Origin: an uncultured Pseudovibrio sp.
Lineage (GTDB): Bacteria; Pseudomonadota; Alphaproteobacteria; Rhizobiales; Stappiaceae
DNA: 64,000 nt
Direction: 5' to 3'
Assembly (NCBI GenBank): GCA_947496145.1
Contig: CANMBS010000023.1
Span: 1 to 64,000, forward strand
Positions 27,388 to 35,767 of this stretch are shown here, in pieces; within the stretch, counting starts at the first letter, position 1; the number at the start of each line of letters is the position of its first letter. Made by a program: the position numbers and the translations under genes. The notes beneath the pieces are model-generated. The model was given only the letters and a program-made list of their open reading frames with translations. It had not been told where the DNA came from and did no database searches.

Positions 27388-28593
27388 TTAACGGTCAGCA
27401 CGAGGTCTGGTCAGAATGCTCCAGTACTTTGCACAGAACAGCAGGAAAGCTGCGACCCAACACGCTGCCGAGACAGCCAGTTCCAGAAAGTAGGCTTGCG
27501 GGAAAAACAAAATGCCAAACACACGCACAGCAGCACTGGATACGATGAAGCAATAGATTGCCACTTCAACCCAACCGGCGATCAATGGTCGACCAGAATG
27601 GCCCAGAGCGCTGCGTGTCATCATCGCAAGCATCATACCCGCCATAGAGCCGACCGTGATTGCATGAATGGCAAGCACCTGATCCCAGGGCGCGTCCAGT
27701 AAAGCACCAGCACGTAACAGCAAAGCAAGTGGCAACCATGCATATGACACTGGCAAAATCCAGAGGATTGGCTTTTTGAGCGTGATGTGTGGACGCCAAA
27801 GGCCGATTTTCACAAGATGCAACCCACCAAGCACAAGCAGCAGAACAGCTCGCAAGGTGGCAGCCTCATAACTCATTCCCCAATAGATATCGCTGACCAG
27901 CAAGAGGAGCATGCCGACGCCGATAGCATCTTCAAGACGCTGATTGCGCACTGCACGCTTCACTCCCAGCGCATTGTTGGTGAACAATGGAATGATGCGC
28001 CCGCCAATAACCGTTATGAAAATCGCAAAGACGTCAATCGCCCAGAGGAAAACATCAGAACTGTCATAATTCAGCAGATCAAGCGCCACTGCATGAAACA
28101 AGGCGTTTCCCACTGCCAGAACCAGAAGAAGCCCCACTGTAAAGTAGTTTCGTTTGTTTTTTGCCTGCAAAAGCGGGATTGCAATGCCCAGAGCAGCAAG
28201 TGGCAGGAAAAGGAGGTCCAGCACCTGACCAATAGCACCACCACCAGCAAAAAGAAGAACACGCGCCGCCAGCCACAAGGCAAGCAACCCGCCTAAAGCG
28301 AAACCGTTTGGTGTTTTGCGTCCTGTCCAGTTCTGCACAGCGGTGAACAGGAACCCAACTAAAATAGCAACGCCGAAACCAAATATCATTTCATGAGAGT
28401 GCCAGAGAACACCTTCAAGAGGTCCGTTGATCTCAATCACCCCAAACACGGAGGCAACCCATAACGGCAGACTGATTGCGGCATAGGCTGCACCAGCAAG
28501 ATAAAATGGGCGGAAGCCAAGAGATAAAAAAGCGTCCCATGAGAACGCTGTGTTTGACGCCGGGAGGTTCGTCATAGTCTGAGTTTGCTGCAT
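27388..28593 (-). CDS. nnrS: NnrS-family heme/copper membrane protein
   Basis: This protein has about 401 residues, with about twelve hydrophobic segments and the NnrS opening SWDAFLSLGFRPFYLAGAAYA. Further family features are GVLWHSHEMIFGFGVAILVGFLFTAVQNWTGRKTP, GGRIIPLFTNNAL and HAITVGSMAGMMLAMMTRSALGHSGRPL, with conserved histidines. NnrS relieves nitric-oxide stress in denitrifiers and other bacteria. Several in-frame ATGs exist (28635, 28593, 28575), none with a strong ribosome site, so the start is uncertain. An FNR-type box lies about 140 bases upstream. Confidence 0.9.
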   Translation of the reverse strand: MQQTQTMTNLPASNTAFSWDAFLSLGFRPFYLAGAAYAAISLPLWVASVFGVIEINGPLEGVLWHSHEMIFGFGVAILVGFLFTAVQNWTGRKTPNGFALGGLLALWLAARVLLFAGGGAIGQVLDLLFLPLAALGIAIPLLQAKNKRNYFTVGLLLVLAVGNALFHAVALDLLNYDSSDVFLWAIDVFAIFITVIGGRIIPLFTNNALGVKRAVRNQRLEDAIGVGMLLLLVSDIYWGMSYEAATLRAVLLLVLGGLHLVKIGLWRPHITLKKPILWILPVSYAWLPLALLLRAGALLDAPWDQVLAIHAITVGSMAGMMLAMMTRSALGHSGRPLIAGWVEVAIYCFIVSSAAVRVFGILFFPQAYFLELAVSAACWVAAFLLFCAKYWSILTRPRADR

Positions 28594-28728
28594 TTGATCT
28601 ATCTTAGCGCAGGGAGGAGGATCTGCGCACATCATCGTCTTTTAAAAAAAGCAACGTAACATTGTGCGCACGCACGGAATGCCCAAGCTCTCTGTCAAAA
28701 CATATAAACATGAGAAGAATAGTCATAT

Positions 28729-28742
28729 TTGATCAATATCAA
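28729..28742. promoter_or_regulatory. FNR/NnrR-type binding site
   Basis: TTGATCAATATCAA matches the FNR/CRP-superfamily consensus TTGAT-N4-ATCAA exactly. It lies between nnrS (leftward) and the DUF930 gene (rightward) and fits control of nnrS by an oxygen- or NO-sensing FNR-family factor. Confidence 0.7.
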
Positions 28743-28911
28743 ATAAATTCCAGTTTGACGGCTTCTGGGCTGATCCTTTAAGACCTGATTGGCTTAACCG
28801 CACGTTTTCACCCGTGCAAAACCTGACTTGCAGACATATTCGAGCAAGGACTGCCGAACTTTTGCCCTCTTCAACTTTGAGTATGGCGTGTGCGAAAGGA
28901 GAAGCGTAAAG

Positions 28912-29619
28912 GTGCAAGAGATATCGGCGAACAGGACTATTCAGACGGTATACCCATCCAGCAAAGTCTTTCCGGTATTACTTGTGGTTTCCATTCTTGC
29001 TCATATTTATGGCGCATGGTGGTTTTTGAGATATGCAACACCTCGCAGTTTCCGCAGTGCTCCTGTCAAAAGCGTTGATGTTCACCTCATAGGATCGCAG
29101 CAGTTTGAGAGCGCCACACAGACACCTGCGGCACCACCAGCAACAACACAATCCTTACAGCCAGTTCCAACCGCCCAGAAGCCTTCACTGCAATTGCCTC
29201 CGCCAGTCGTCAGAGAGCAAAAAATGCCAGTACCGAAAACAGTTGTGGTGAAGCACTTTCGACTGCAAGAGGTATTAGATGCACCAGAGAATAAGGAACT
29301 AAAAGAGTCCCTGCCCCTCTTTGCCCCTTCAGAGCAGCGTGAGCAACTGTGTAATCTGGAAGTGATGGAGCAAATTCAAATTTGGGATGATAAATTCAAT
29401 CCTGTGCGAGTAGTTGCTTTTGCTTTTAAAGACCCTGTTGTGCGTGGCAACTCCATCACTGCTGAGGGGGCTGCATTTCGAAGTCGCGGCGAATGGTACA
29501 AGCTTGAATACCAATGCACTTTCAACCCAAGCACCAATCTGGTCACTGCTTTGGATTTTCTTGTTGGCAAACGCATCCCCTACGAAAAGTGGGAGGATCA
29601 CTTTTTATTTGCAGAATAG
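28912..29619 (+). CDS. DUF930-domain membrane-anchored protein
   Basis: This protein of about 235 residues has one N-terminal membrane segment (VFPVLLVVSILAHIYGAWWFL), a Pro/Gln/Ala-rich linker (residues ~70-125) like those of TonB-type proteins, and a C-terminal DUF930 domain (about 150-232). The domain shows LCNLEVMEQIQIWDDKFNPVRVVAFAF, GAAFRSRGEWYKLEYQC and a final EKWEDHFL. Start GTG 28912 is preceded by AAGGAGAA; an upstream frame to 28828 has no such site. Such proteins are common in alphaproteobacteria and their function is unknown. The layout suggests an inner-membrane anchor with a periplasmic C-terminal domain. Confidence 0.78.
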   Translation: MQEISANRTIQTVYPSSKVFPVLLVVSILAHIYGAWWFLRYATPRSFRSAPVKSVDVHLIGSQQFESATQTPAAPPATTQSLQPVPTAQKPSLQLPPPVVREQKMPVPKTVVVKHFRLQEVLDAPENKELKESLPLFAPSEQREQLCNLEVMEQIQIWDDKFNPVRVVAFAFKDPVVRGNSITAEGAAFRSRGEWYKLEYQCTFNPSTNLVTALDFLVGKRIPYEKWEDHFLFAE

Positions 29620-29625
29620 ATCTTA

Positions 29626-29654
29626 CTTGCTGTTCGCACACACCGAACAGCAAG
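29626..29654. terminator. Stem-loop between convergent genes
   Basis: CTTGCTGTTCG and CGAACAGCAAG form an 11-bp stem just after the DUF930 gene. No long T run follows, so it may act as an RNA-stabilising hairpin as well as a terminator. Confidence 0.55.
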
Positions 29655-29714
29655 AAAAGTTTGCATATCTTGCCTGAAAGAGCAGGTGCTGATCACCCTT
29701 TTAAGCTTTCATGT

Positions 29715-30416
29715 TTAACAGCAAACGCCTGCCTTACAGACATCAGCAGTGGGTGCATCACAGCACTTTCCCGTTCCAAGATAAGTTTGATCAGAAAGAT
29801 AAAAGTCACGGAACAACTCTTCAAAGTCCTCCGAAACAGACTGTTCTGCCAGTCCTGTCGCAAGCAAGCGTTTCTGCCATGCTTTAACCTTTGGATATGC
29901 AGCCACAAAGTCATGGCCTGCATGGCGCTCAATAATATCTGCGCGATGCAGCAGCGGAAGCCACGCCATGTCGACGTTACCAACCTCATCCCCTGAGAAG
30001 AAGTTTGTATCTGAAAGATGCTGCTCTGCCTTGCCAAACATCACATTCAGTTTTTCAGAATGTTCAACAAGTGTGGCACGATCAGGACTGCGCATTGTGC
30101 TGCATTGCACCAGATAATGCTTGGTTGCCTGATAACTCCATGCACGCTCAATCGCCTTTTGCTCTGGCGAAAGTTCTGGATGTAACGGAGGGGCTATTTC
30201 GTCGATGTATTCTGCAATTGCATCAGACTCAAACAGTGCAGTGCCGCTTTCAGTCACCAATACGGGAACCTGAGCGTTTGGTGCGAGTTTCAGGAACCAG
30301 TCGGGTTTATCTTTCAGGCTGATATACTCAACCTCATAGGGCATTTGCTTTGCTTCCAGCAGAGCAGTCACACGCTGTACGAACGGGCATATTTTATAGC
30401 TGATGACTTTGATCAT
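29715..30416 (-). CDS. Glutathione S-transferase with a Cys-rich C-terminal tail
   Basis: This protein has 233 residues. The N-terminal thioredoxin-like domain (1-80) shows KICPFVQRVTALLEAKQMPYEVEYI, AQVPVLV and ESDAIAEYIDE, and an all-helical GST domain follows. CPF places it with omega/beta-like or glutaredoxin-like GSTs that use Cys. The last 16 residues, CCDAPTADVCKAGVCC, add five cysteines not part of the usual fold, suggestive of metal or thiol chemistry. ATG 30416 follows GAGGATG. It lies just downstream of a sigma-factor gene that also ends in cysteines, so the two are probably one operon. Confidence 0.85.
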   Translation of the reverse strand: MIKVISYKICPFVQRVTALLEAKQMPYEVEYISLKDKPDWFLKLAPNAQVPVLVTESGTALFESDAIAEYIDEIAPPLHPELSPEQKAIERAWSYQATKHYLVQCSTMRSPDRATLVEHSEKLNVMFGKAEQHLSDTNFFSGDEVGNVDMAWLPLLHRADIIERHAGHDFVAAYPKVKAWQKRLLATGLAEQSVSEDFEELFRDFYLSDQTYLGTGKCCDAPTADVCKAGVCC

Positions 30417-30481
30417 ATTTTTTCATCCTCATTTTGCTGTCGCAGGTAAGACGTGCGAGGATGAGAAAAGACGAAATTAAA

Positions 30482-31024
30482 CTAGCACTTTTTGCAGGTC
30501 TTTGATATCTCGTGATAATCAACAATACGCCCCTGCTGATCATAGGTCATTTTGCAGCAATCTTCATAGAGTTTACGCATTTGACTACGCCCTTTCCGAA
30601 GACGAGACTTCAGCGTTGAATAGCTGATACCCATCTTAAGTGCCAGCTCCTTCTGAGAGACACCTTCCAGATCGATTTTTGTGAGCAAATCTGCACTTTC
30701 CGGCGGCAGTGATGCAACAAAAGGACGAATGCAGTTGGAAAGCTCTTCTTCAATACTACCGGTCTCCTGAGTGTGCCAGCTTTCAGCAGCGGAGACATCG
30801 CTACGTGTTGCCTTTTTCCGGTAATGGTCGGTAATTGCGTTGCTTGCCACCTGAAACAGCCATGGTTTAAGCGCTTGCTGATCTTTCAGATCATCCCGCT
30901 TTTCAAACGTCTTCAGCAAAATTTCCTGAAGCAGGTCTTCAACATCAGCACAGTTGCTCACCTTCGAGTGCAAAAAGCCTTTGAGCGCAGAACGGTACTC
31001 CTGCCAAATCTGATCCGGTTCCAT
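30482..31024 (-). CDS. ECF RNA polymerase sigma factor, SigZ-like
   Basis: This protein has about 180 residues. Sigma region 2 is at residues ~5-75 (IWQEYRSALKGFLHSKVSNCADVEDLLQEILLKTFEKRD ... ALKPWLFQVASNAITDHYRK) and region 4 at about 100-160 (LPPESADLLTKIDLEGVSQKELALKMGISYSTLKSRLRKGRSQM). The tail has the CC and final CKKC cysteines characteristic of the SigZ subgroup, which lacks an obvious partner anti-sigma factor. ATG 31024 fits the usual length; a longer TTG-started frame begins at 31081. The downstream GST is the likely partner. The Cys tail could sense metal or thiol stress directly; this is inference. Confidence 0.87.
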   Translation of the reverse strand: MEPDQIWQEYRSALKGFLHSKVSNCADVEDLLQEILLKTFEKRDDLKDQQALKPWLFQVASNAITDHYRKKATRSDVSAAESWHTQETGSIEEELSNCIRPFVASLPPESADLLTKIDLEGVSQKELALKMGISYSTLKSRLRKGRSQMRKLYEDCCKMTYDQQGRIVDYHEISKTCKKC

Positions 31025-31085
31025 AGAACTATCTGCCTTTTGTTTCTCTGCTGAGTTGGGAGCGCAAACCAGACTTGTCAAGAAA

Positions 31086-31115
31086 AAGCCTGCGAACTGT
31101 CAGGTTCACAGGCTT
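31086..31115 (-). terminator. Terminator after korB
   Basis: AAGCCTG and CAGGCTT form a stem that, read leftward, is followed by TTTTTC, just past the end of korB. Confidence 0.6.
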
Positions 31116-31140
31116 ATGTACGTCTTCGCCTCAGGAACTG

Positions 31141-32169
31141 CTAAGCAGCATCCTCACCCACGTCCCAGGTCTCCGAGGCTCGTAGTGTCGCAGACAGGCG
31201 GGAGAGCTTTTCTTCCATGCTCAGCTTGTTCTCCGGTAATCCAATGCGGCTTGCAGCGCCAAACTCAACACCAGCCTCGCGGAACAAAATACCGAGCACG
31301 GTCGGTTCACCTTCATTCTCGCCAAGTTCAGCCAGAGCAACGGCAAGTGCATGGTTACTTTCATCATGCACCAGAAGGTCATCTTCGCTCAGACCTCCCT
31401 CTTCAAGCGTAACGACCTCCAGACCAAAACCACCTGGCTTTGCACGCAGGCCCTTATCCCGGTTTACTCCAAAAACCATTGGCTTGCCGTGCTCAACCAG
31501 AAGCGTGTTGTCCGGGCCTTGCTTTTTGTCCTTGAGGCGATCAAAGACACCATCGTTAAAGATCACGCAGTTCTGTAAGACCTCCACAAAAGCGGTGCCT
31601 TCAAAAGCTTTGGCTGCTTCAAGAATAGGGCCGAGTACTTTGGCCTGCGTATCCACGCTTCGAGCGATAAACTTTGCCCCTGCCCCAATGGCAAAACGCG
31701 CAGGATTCAGCGGTGCTTCTATCGTGCCACCCGGCGAACTTGGAGTGCGTACGCCTTTTTGCGAGGTTGGCGAATACTGCCCTTTTGTAAGGCCATAAAT
31801 CTGGTTGTTGAACAGAACGATCTGCATATCCAGATTACGGCGTAATGCGTGCAACAGATGATTGCCGCCAATGGAGAGACCATCACCATCACCGGTGAAC
31901 ACCCACACATCCAGATCAGGATTAGCCAGCTTTGCCCCTGAGGCAATGGCTGGCGCACGGCCATGAATGGTGTGGAAGCCATAGGTCGCCATGTAATATG
32001 GCAAACGCGAAGAACAGCCGATGCCAGACACACATAAGGTATCTTCCAGCTTCGCACCCGTATCCGCGAGGATCTTGTGCAGGCTCTTTAAAACGGCATA
32101 ATCACCGCAACCCGGACACCAGCGAACGTCAAGGGAGCTGGCGAAATCTTTTGGTTTCAGATCAGTCAT
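31141..32169 (-). CDS. korB: 2-oxoacid:ferredoxin oxidoreductase, beta subunit (KorB-like)
   Basis: This 342-residue subunit binds thiamine diphosphate and a [4Fe-4S] cluster. CPGCGDYAVLKSL, SGIGCSSRLPYY and the TPP motif VFTGDGDGLSIGGNHLLHALRRN are visible, followed by LFNNQIYGLTKGQYSP. Together with the alpha subunit it decarboxylates a 2-oxoacid such as 2-oxoglutarate to the acyl-CoA, reducing ferredoxin. It starts two bases after korA with GGGAGC as ribosome site. The substrate is inferred from resemblance to Kor rather than to pyruvate enzymes. Confidence 0.9.
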   Translation of the reverse strand: MTDLKPKDFASSLDVRWCPGCGDYAVLKSLHKILADTGAKLEDTLCVSGIGCSSRLPYYMATYGFHTIHGRAPAIASGAKLANPDLDVWVFTGDGDGLSIGGNHLLHALRRNLDMQIVLFNNQIYGLTKGQYSPTSQKGVRTPSSPGGTIEAPLNPARFAIGAGAKFIARSVDTQAKVLGPILEAAKAFEGTAFVEVLQNCVIFNDGVFDRLKDKKQGPDNTLLVEHGKPMVFGVNRDKGLRAKPGGFGLEVVTLEEGGLSEDDLLVHDESNHALAVALAELGENEGEPTVLGILFREAGVEFGAASRIGLPENKLSMEEKLSRLSATLRASETWDVGEDAA

Positions 32170-32171
32170 GA

Positions 32172-34061
32172 TTATGCTCCCAGCGCGTCTTCAATGATTT
32201 GTGCAATCTCGCGCACAAGGAACGGACGCCCCTTCACGCTGGTTACGCTTTCCACCGGAGTGCTGATCTGGCTGCGCAGAACCGTTGCCAGCTGCCCGTT
32301 GTTCATCTCAGGAATGATGACGCGATCAAAGCCAGAAAGCAGCTCTTCCAGATTTGGCGGCAGCGGCCAGAGGTGGCGCAAATGAATGTGCGAGACAGAT
32401 TTTCCGTCCAGCTCAGCGCGTCGGGCTGCCACGCGAATTGGCCCCCAGCTGGAACCCCAGCCAAGCAGTGCCAGCTTGCCAGTGCTCTTACCTGACTCAA
32501 CATGTTGAAGCGGAATACTATTGGCAACCGCTTCAAGTTTTCTGGCGCGGATTTCAGTCATCAACTGATGGTTCTCACCATCATAAGAAATATTGCCGCT
32601 GCCTGCCTGTTTCTCAAGGCCACCGATGCGATGCATCAGCTCTGGTGTACCCGGTACGGCCCATGGACGTGCCATGGTTTCTTCGTCATGACAAAACGGC
32701 TGGAAACCTTCTGGATTGCTTACCTGTGTCACCGGGAAGGGCGCATAGGCCGGATCACTGAAATCTGGCAGTTTCCAGGGTGCGCTGGCATTGGCGATGT
32801 AGCCATCTGAAAGCACCATAAGCGGTGTCATGTGTCTGGTCGCAAGCTTTGCAGCTTCAACGCCGATATCAAAACACTCACCGGGATGAGCCGGTGCAAT
32901 CACAGGTAGTGGCGCATCACCATTACGCCCCCAGATCGCCTGAAACAAGTCAGATTGCTCTGTCTTGGTTGGAAGACCGGTAGACGGGCCGCCGCGCTGC
33001 ACGTTTACAATTACCAGCGGCAGTTCAGTCATAATTGCAAGACCGATCGCTTCGGTCTTCAGTGCAATACCCGGACCAGATGACCCGGTAACCCCAAGGT
33101 GCCCGGCATAGGAAGCACCAATCGCAGCGCAAACCGCAGCAATCTCATCTTCTGCCTGAAACGAAATCGCTCCCAGCTCTTTCAGCTTGGCAACGGTATG
33201 CAGTAACGGAGACGCAGGTGTAATTGGATAGGAGCCATAAAACAGCTCAAGATCCGCAAGGGTTGCACCTGCATAAAGCCCATAGGCCATGCCCTCGTTT
33301 CCGTTAATGGAGCGGTATTCTCCTTCCATGAGCGGCGCAGGCTGAATGCGATAACGCGATACATCCGGCGGCAGATCGCTGACTTCGCCGTAAAGGTGAC
33401 CAGCCTGAAGCGCCAGAATATTGGCCTTCGCCACATCCGGCTTTTTGTGGAACTTCTGCTCGATCCAGTGCTCTACATCCGCTGTAGAACGCTCAAACAG
33501 CCAGAGAACCAGACCTAAGGTCCACATATTCTTGCAGCGCCGTGCATCCTTGGCGGAAAGCCCGGTTTCCTTCAGTGCTTTTTCAGTATTGCTGGTAATC
33601 TCCAGTGGCAACACACGAAAATTCGTAAGCGAGCCATCTTCCAATGGATTTCCAGCAAAACCCGCTTTTGAAATGGCACGCTCAGTGAACGCATCCATAT
33701 CGATGATAAGCAGACCGTTCTGCTTTACGCCTTCCAGATACTTGCGAAGTGCTGCCGGGTTCAATGCCACAAGCGCATCGGTCTCATCACCAAAAGTGTC
33801 GACCTCAGAATGACCGATATTGAGAGAATACGCAGAGACGCCATAAATCGTACCACTTGGGGCACGAATGTCTGCGGGAAAGTCCGGGAAAGTTGCAATG
33901 TCATTACCAAATCGCGCGGCGCTTTCAGCAAGCCGCGTGCCCGTCATCTGGATGCCATCCCCTGAGTCTCCGGCAAAGCGGACGCGCACATAATCCACCT
34001 CCGGCTGCTGTGAGACAGGAAGCTCGTGCGTGCTTACGCTGTGTTCCGGTCCGTTTTGCAT
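32172..34061 (-). CDS. korA: 2-oxoacid:acceptor oxidoreductase, fused gamma-alpha subunit (KorA-like)
   Basis: This protein of about 629 residues has an N-terminal gamma domain (VRFAGDSGDGIQMTGTRLAESAA, residues ~25-215) fused to the alpha part (pyrimidine-binding domain from ~250, with YPITPASPLLHTVAKL, EDEIAAVCAAIGASYAG and GGPSTGLPTKTEQSDL). ATG 34061 is chosen for its GGAG site; a frame extends to 34151 without support. It is coupled with korB. About 480 bases separate it from the methyltransferase gene to its right, so it is not part of that cluster. Confidence 0.9.
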   Translation of the reverse strand: MQNGPEHSVSTHELPVSQQPEVDYVRVRFAGDSGDGIQMTGTRLAESAARFGNDIATFPDFPADIRAPSGTIYGVSAYSLNIGHSEVDTFGDETDALVALNPAALRKYLEGVKQNGLLIIDMDAFTERAISKAGFAGNPLEDGSLTNFRVLPLEITSNTEKALKETGLSAKDARRCKNMWTLGLVLWLFERSTADVEHWIEQKFHKKPDVAKANILALQAGHLYGEVSDLPPDVSRYRIQPAPLMEGEYRSINGNEGMAYGLYAGATLADLELFYGSYPITPASPLLHTVAKLKELGAISFQAEDEIAAVCAAIGASYAGHLGVTGSSGPGIALKTEAIGLAIMTELPLVIVNVQRGGPSTGLPTKTEQSDLFQAIWGRNGDAPLPVIAPAHPGECFDIGVEAAKLATRHMTPLMVLSDGYIANASAPWKLPDFSDPAYAPFPVTQVSNPEGFQPFCHDEETMARPWAVPGTPELMHRIGGLEKQAGSGNISYDGENHQLMTEIRARKLEAVANSIPLQHVESGKSTGKLALLGWGSSWGPIRVAARRAELDGKSVSHIHLRHLWPLPPNLEELLSGFDRVIIPEMNNGQLATVLRSQISTPVESVTSVKGRPFLVREIAQIIEDALGA

Positions 34062-34541
34062 ATTCTGCTCCAAATTGCTGGCTGCTGGAGCGACGTGATT
34101 TTTTATTTTACGTCCTTTAAGGACTTTGCCGTTCAGCTTAACCAGAACCAAATATCTTCAGGGCACTTTGTAACCTGTAATAACACAAATGGAGTTGCGA
34201 CCCGTTAACGCAGCTTACGCCTAACCCTCAGATTCGACGCGATATTTTTCTCAACAGTTAAGGTGCAGGTGCCTTGCACCACCGCCACAGCAAAGAGCAT
34301 TCTGCGCTGATGATCTGACCGAAGCCATCCATCAGTCTATGGAGTTGTCTCACCCCCTTATTGGAATTTCTTGCTAAGTATCAATCAGTAATCACATTTA
34401 GATAGCGGAGAGAATTTCAGGCAAAGCCTCTCCACTGTTCTTAAAGCAACGGAAACTCATCACCTGGATTTCACCAGCACGATGGTAGCAAAACATCGAA
34501 ATCTGAATGATGAGAAGTCCGTTGTAAAGCAACACATAGAG
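34062..34541. other. Intergenic region between korA and the methyltransferase gene
   Basis: It contains the korA promoter and the end of the leftward cluster arm. I see no gene, no integrase and no copy of the tRNA-Phe 3' end. Confidence 0.4.
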
Positions 34542-35660
34542 CTACTTACGTGTCAGAAGCATCGCGATAGAAATGTTCCGGAAAGGGTAATCTTCTGGAT
34601 TCGCCTTCAAAAGAGATTCGGCTGTTTCATAGACCTGATCTAACAGGTCAGGTTTCGACGGCACATTCGCAAGAGCTTTACTTAACACCGCCTGCGTGAA
34701 AGCCCGGAAGAAGTTAACAAAGCTGCTTGTGTAACGATCCAGATCTCCATCCTGCTTATAGGCCTCAACAAAAGGAATAGGAGTTTCATAGCTTTCTGTT
34801 CGGTCTAAGGTGTAGAGCTTTGACAGATTATAAGTTGGGTTCGTCAACGGAGCAGTCAGCTCATCCAGATTACGGAAATATACCGGCTGATAATATCGCT
34901 CGTACACTTCCAAAGGAATGTCCCCACTATCAACGTGGGTTTTGACTGCATCGTTAAGGAGGTCAAACAGACCATCGCAAGTGCGAATACCGTCCACGCA
35001 TCCAAAAACCTGAACCATAAGCTTGCCACCCGACGCAAGTTCGTTTGCCCTTGCGATCAGGAAGGATGCGATATCGTCTTCGGCCTGCTTAGCAAATATT
35101 TTGCTTTCTTCATCTGTAACATAGCCGTTTGCCCGTCTCTTGCTCGGCCCGTTTGGCAAAACATATCCGGGCAGCTTATCAAGTGGACGCTGCGACAAGT
35201 AGCCAATGGAGTTGAAGGTGGTCGCAATATGAACACTTGATGGTGGAAGTAACTGATCATACATAGACCCTCCCACAGCAGCTGAGGAGACGCCTTGCGA
35301 TCCGAATGTGGATTTCCCTTCTGGTCTTAAGTTGAGAAACAACTTTGAGTAATCATTCGTCGGCAAGTCCGAATGTATCGTCAGGAAAGGCCGGTCTGTA
35401 AGCGGCTTTGTGCTGTTAATGAGATGGCGCATAACAGAAATCGAGTTGCGTCCTTCAGAACACCCGAAATCAGCAAAAGTAATCGGCCCTAAACCTGTCG
35501 ATAATGGCAGTTCTGAAACTGAATCACACAACCAGGGCAGCACAGCAGCAATCTGCTCCCATTGCGGTGCCGAATTAGCGTCATAAAAGCCACCTCCGGC
35601 CATGCCCGTCATACCTGTTGAGCGCGTATCCACTTCTACTGTGTCTTCAACAACTGTCAT
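34542..35660 (-). CDS. SABATH-family carboxyl methyltransferase
   Basis: This 372-residue SAM-dependent methyltransferase has the pattern of the SABATH family (salicylate, jasmonate and anthranilate methyltransferases, caffeine enzymes). TFADFGCSEGRNS near residue 65 is the SAM site, IHSDLPTNDYSKLFLNL the second motif, and VGGSMYDQLLPPSSVHIATTFNSIGYLS the substrate-pocket motif, where plant enzymes read GSFY...S.H...S...LHWLS. These enzymes mostly methylate small carboxylic acids to methyl esters, and are known chiefly from plants. ATG 35660 has a strong AGGAGG site. It is the last gene of the leftward arm of the aryl-ligase cluster. Confidence 0.82.
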   Translation of the reverse strand: MTVVEDTVEVDTRSTGMTGMAGGGFYDANSAPQWEQIAAVLPWLCDSVSELPLSTGLGPITFADFGCSEGRNSISVMRHLINSTKPLTDRPFLTIHSDLPTNDYSKLFLNLRPEGKSTFGSQGVSSAAVGGSMYDQLLPPSSVHIATTFNSIGYLSQRPLDKLPGYVLPNGPSKRRANGYVTDEESKIFAKQAEDDIASFLIARANELASGGKLMVQVFGCVDGIRTCDGLFDLLNDAVKTHVDSGDIPLEVYERYYQPVYFRNLDELTAPLTNPTYNLSKLYTLDRTESYETPIPFVEAYKQDGDLDRYTSSFVNFFRAFTQAVLSKALANVPSKPDLLDQVYETAESLLKANPEDYPFRNISIAMLLTRK

Positions 35661-35767
35661 AAATTCCTCCTAAAAACCGCATTACTTTAATAAATCAATG
35701 GCTTCATCTATTGATGTTTCAATCACTTGTAAGGAGCGCCAGAGTAATGCCGCCCCTCAAATATTCC

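Noticed and set aside
34062-34541. Possible attachment site matching the tRNA-Phe end
   Set aside because: I looked for the terminal tRNA sequence by eye and found no convincing copy, and no integrase is present in the window.
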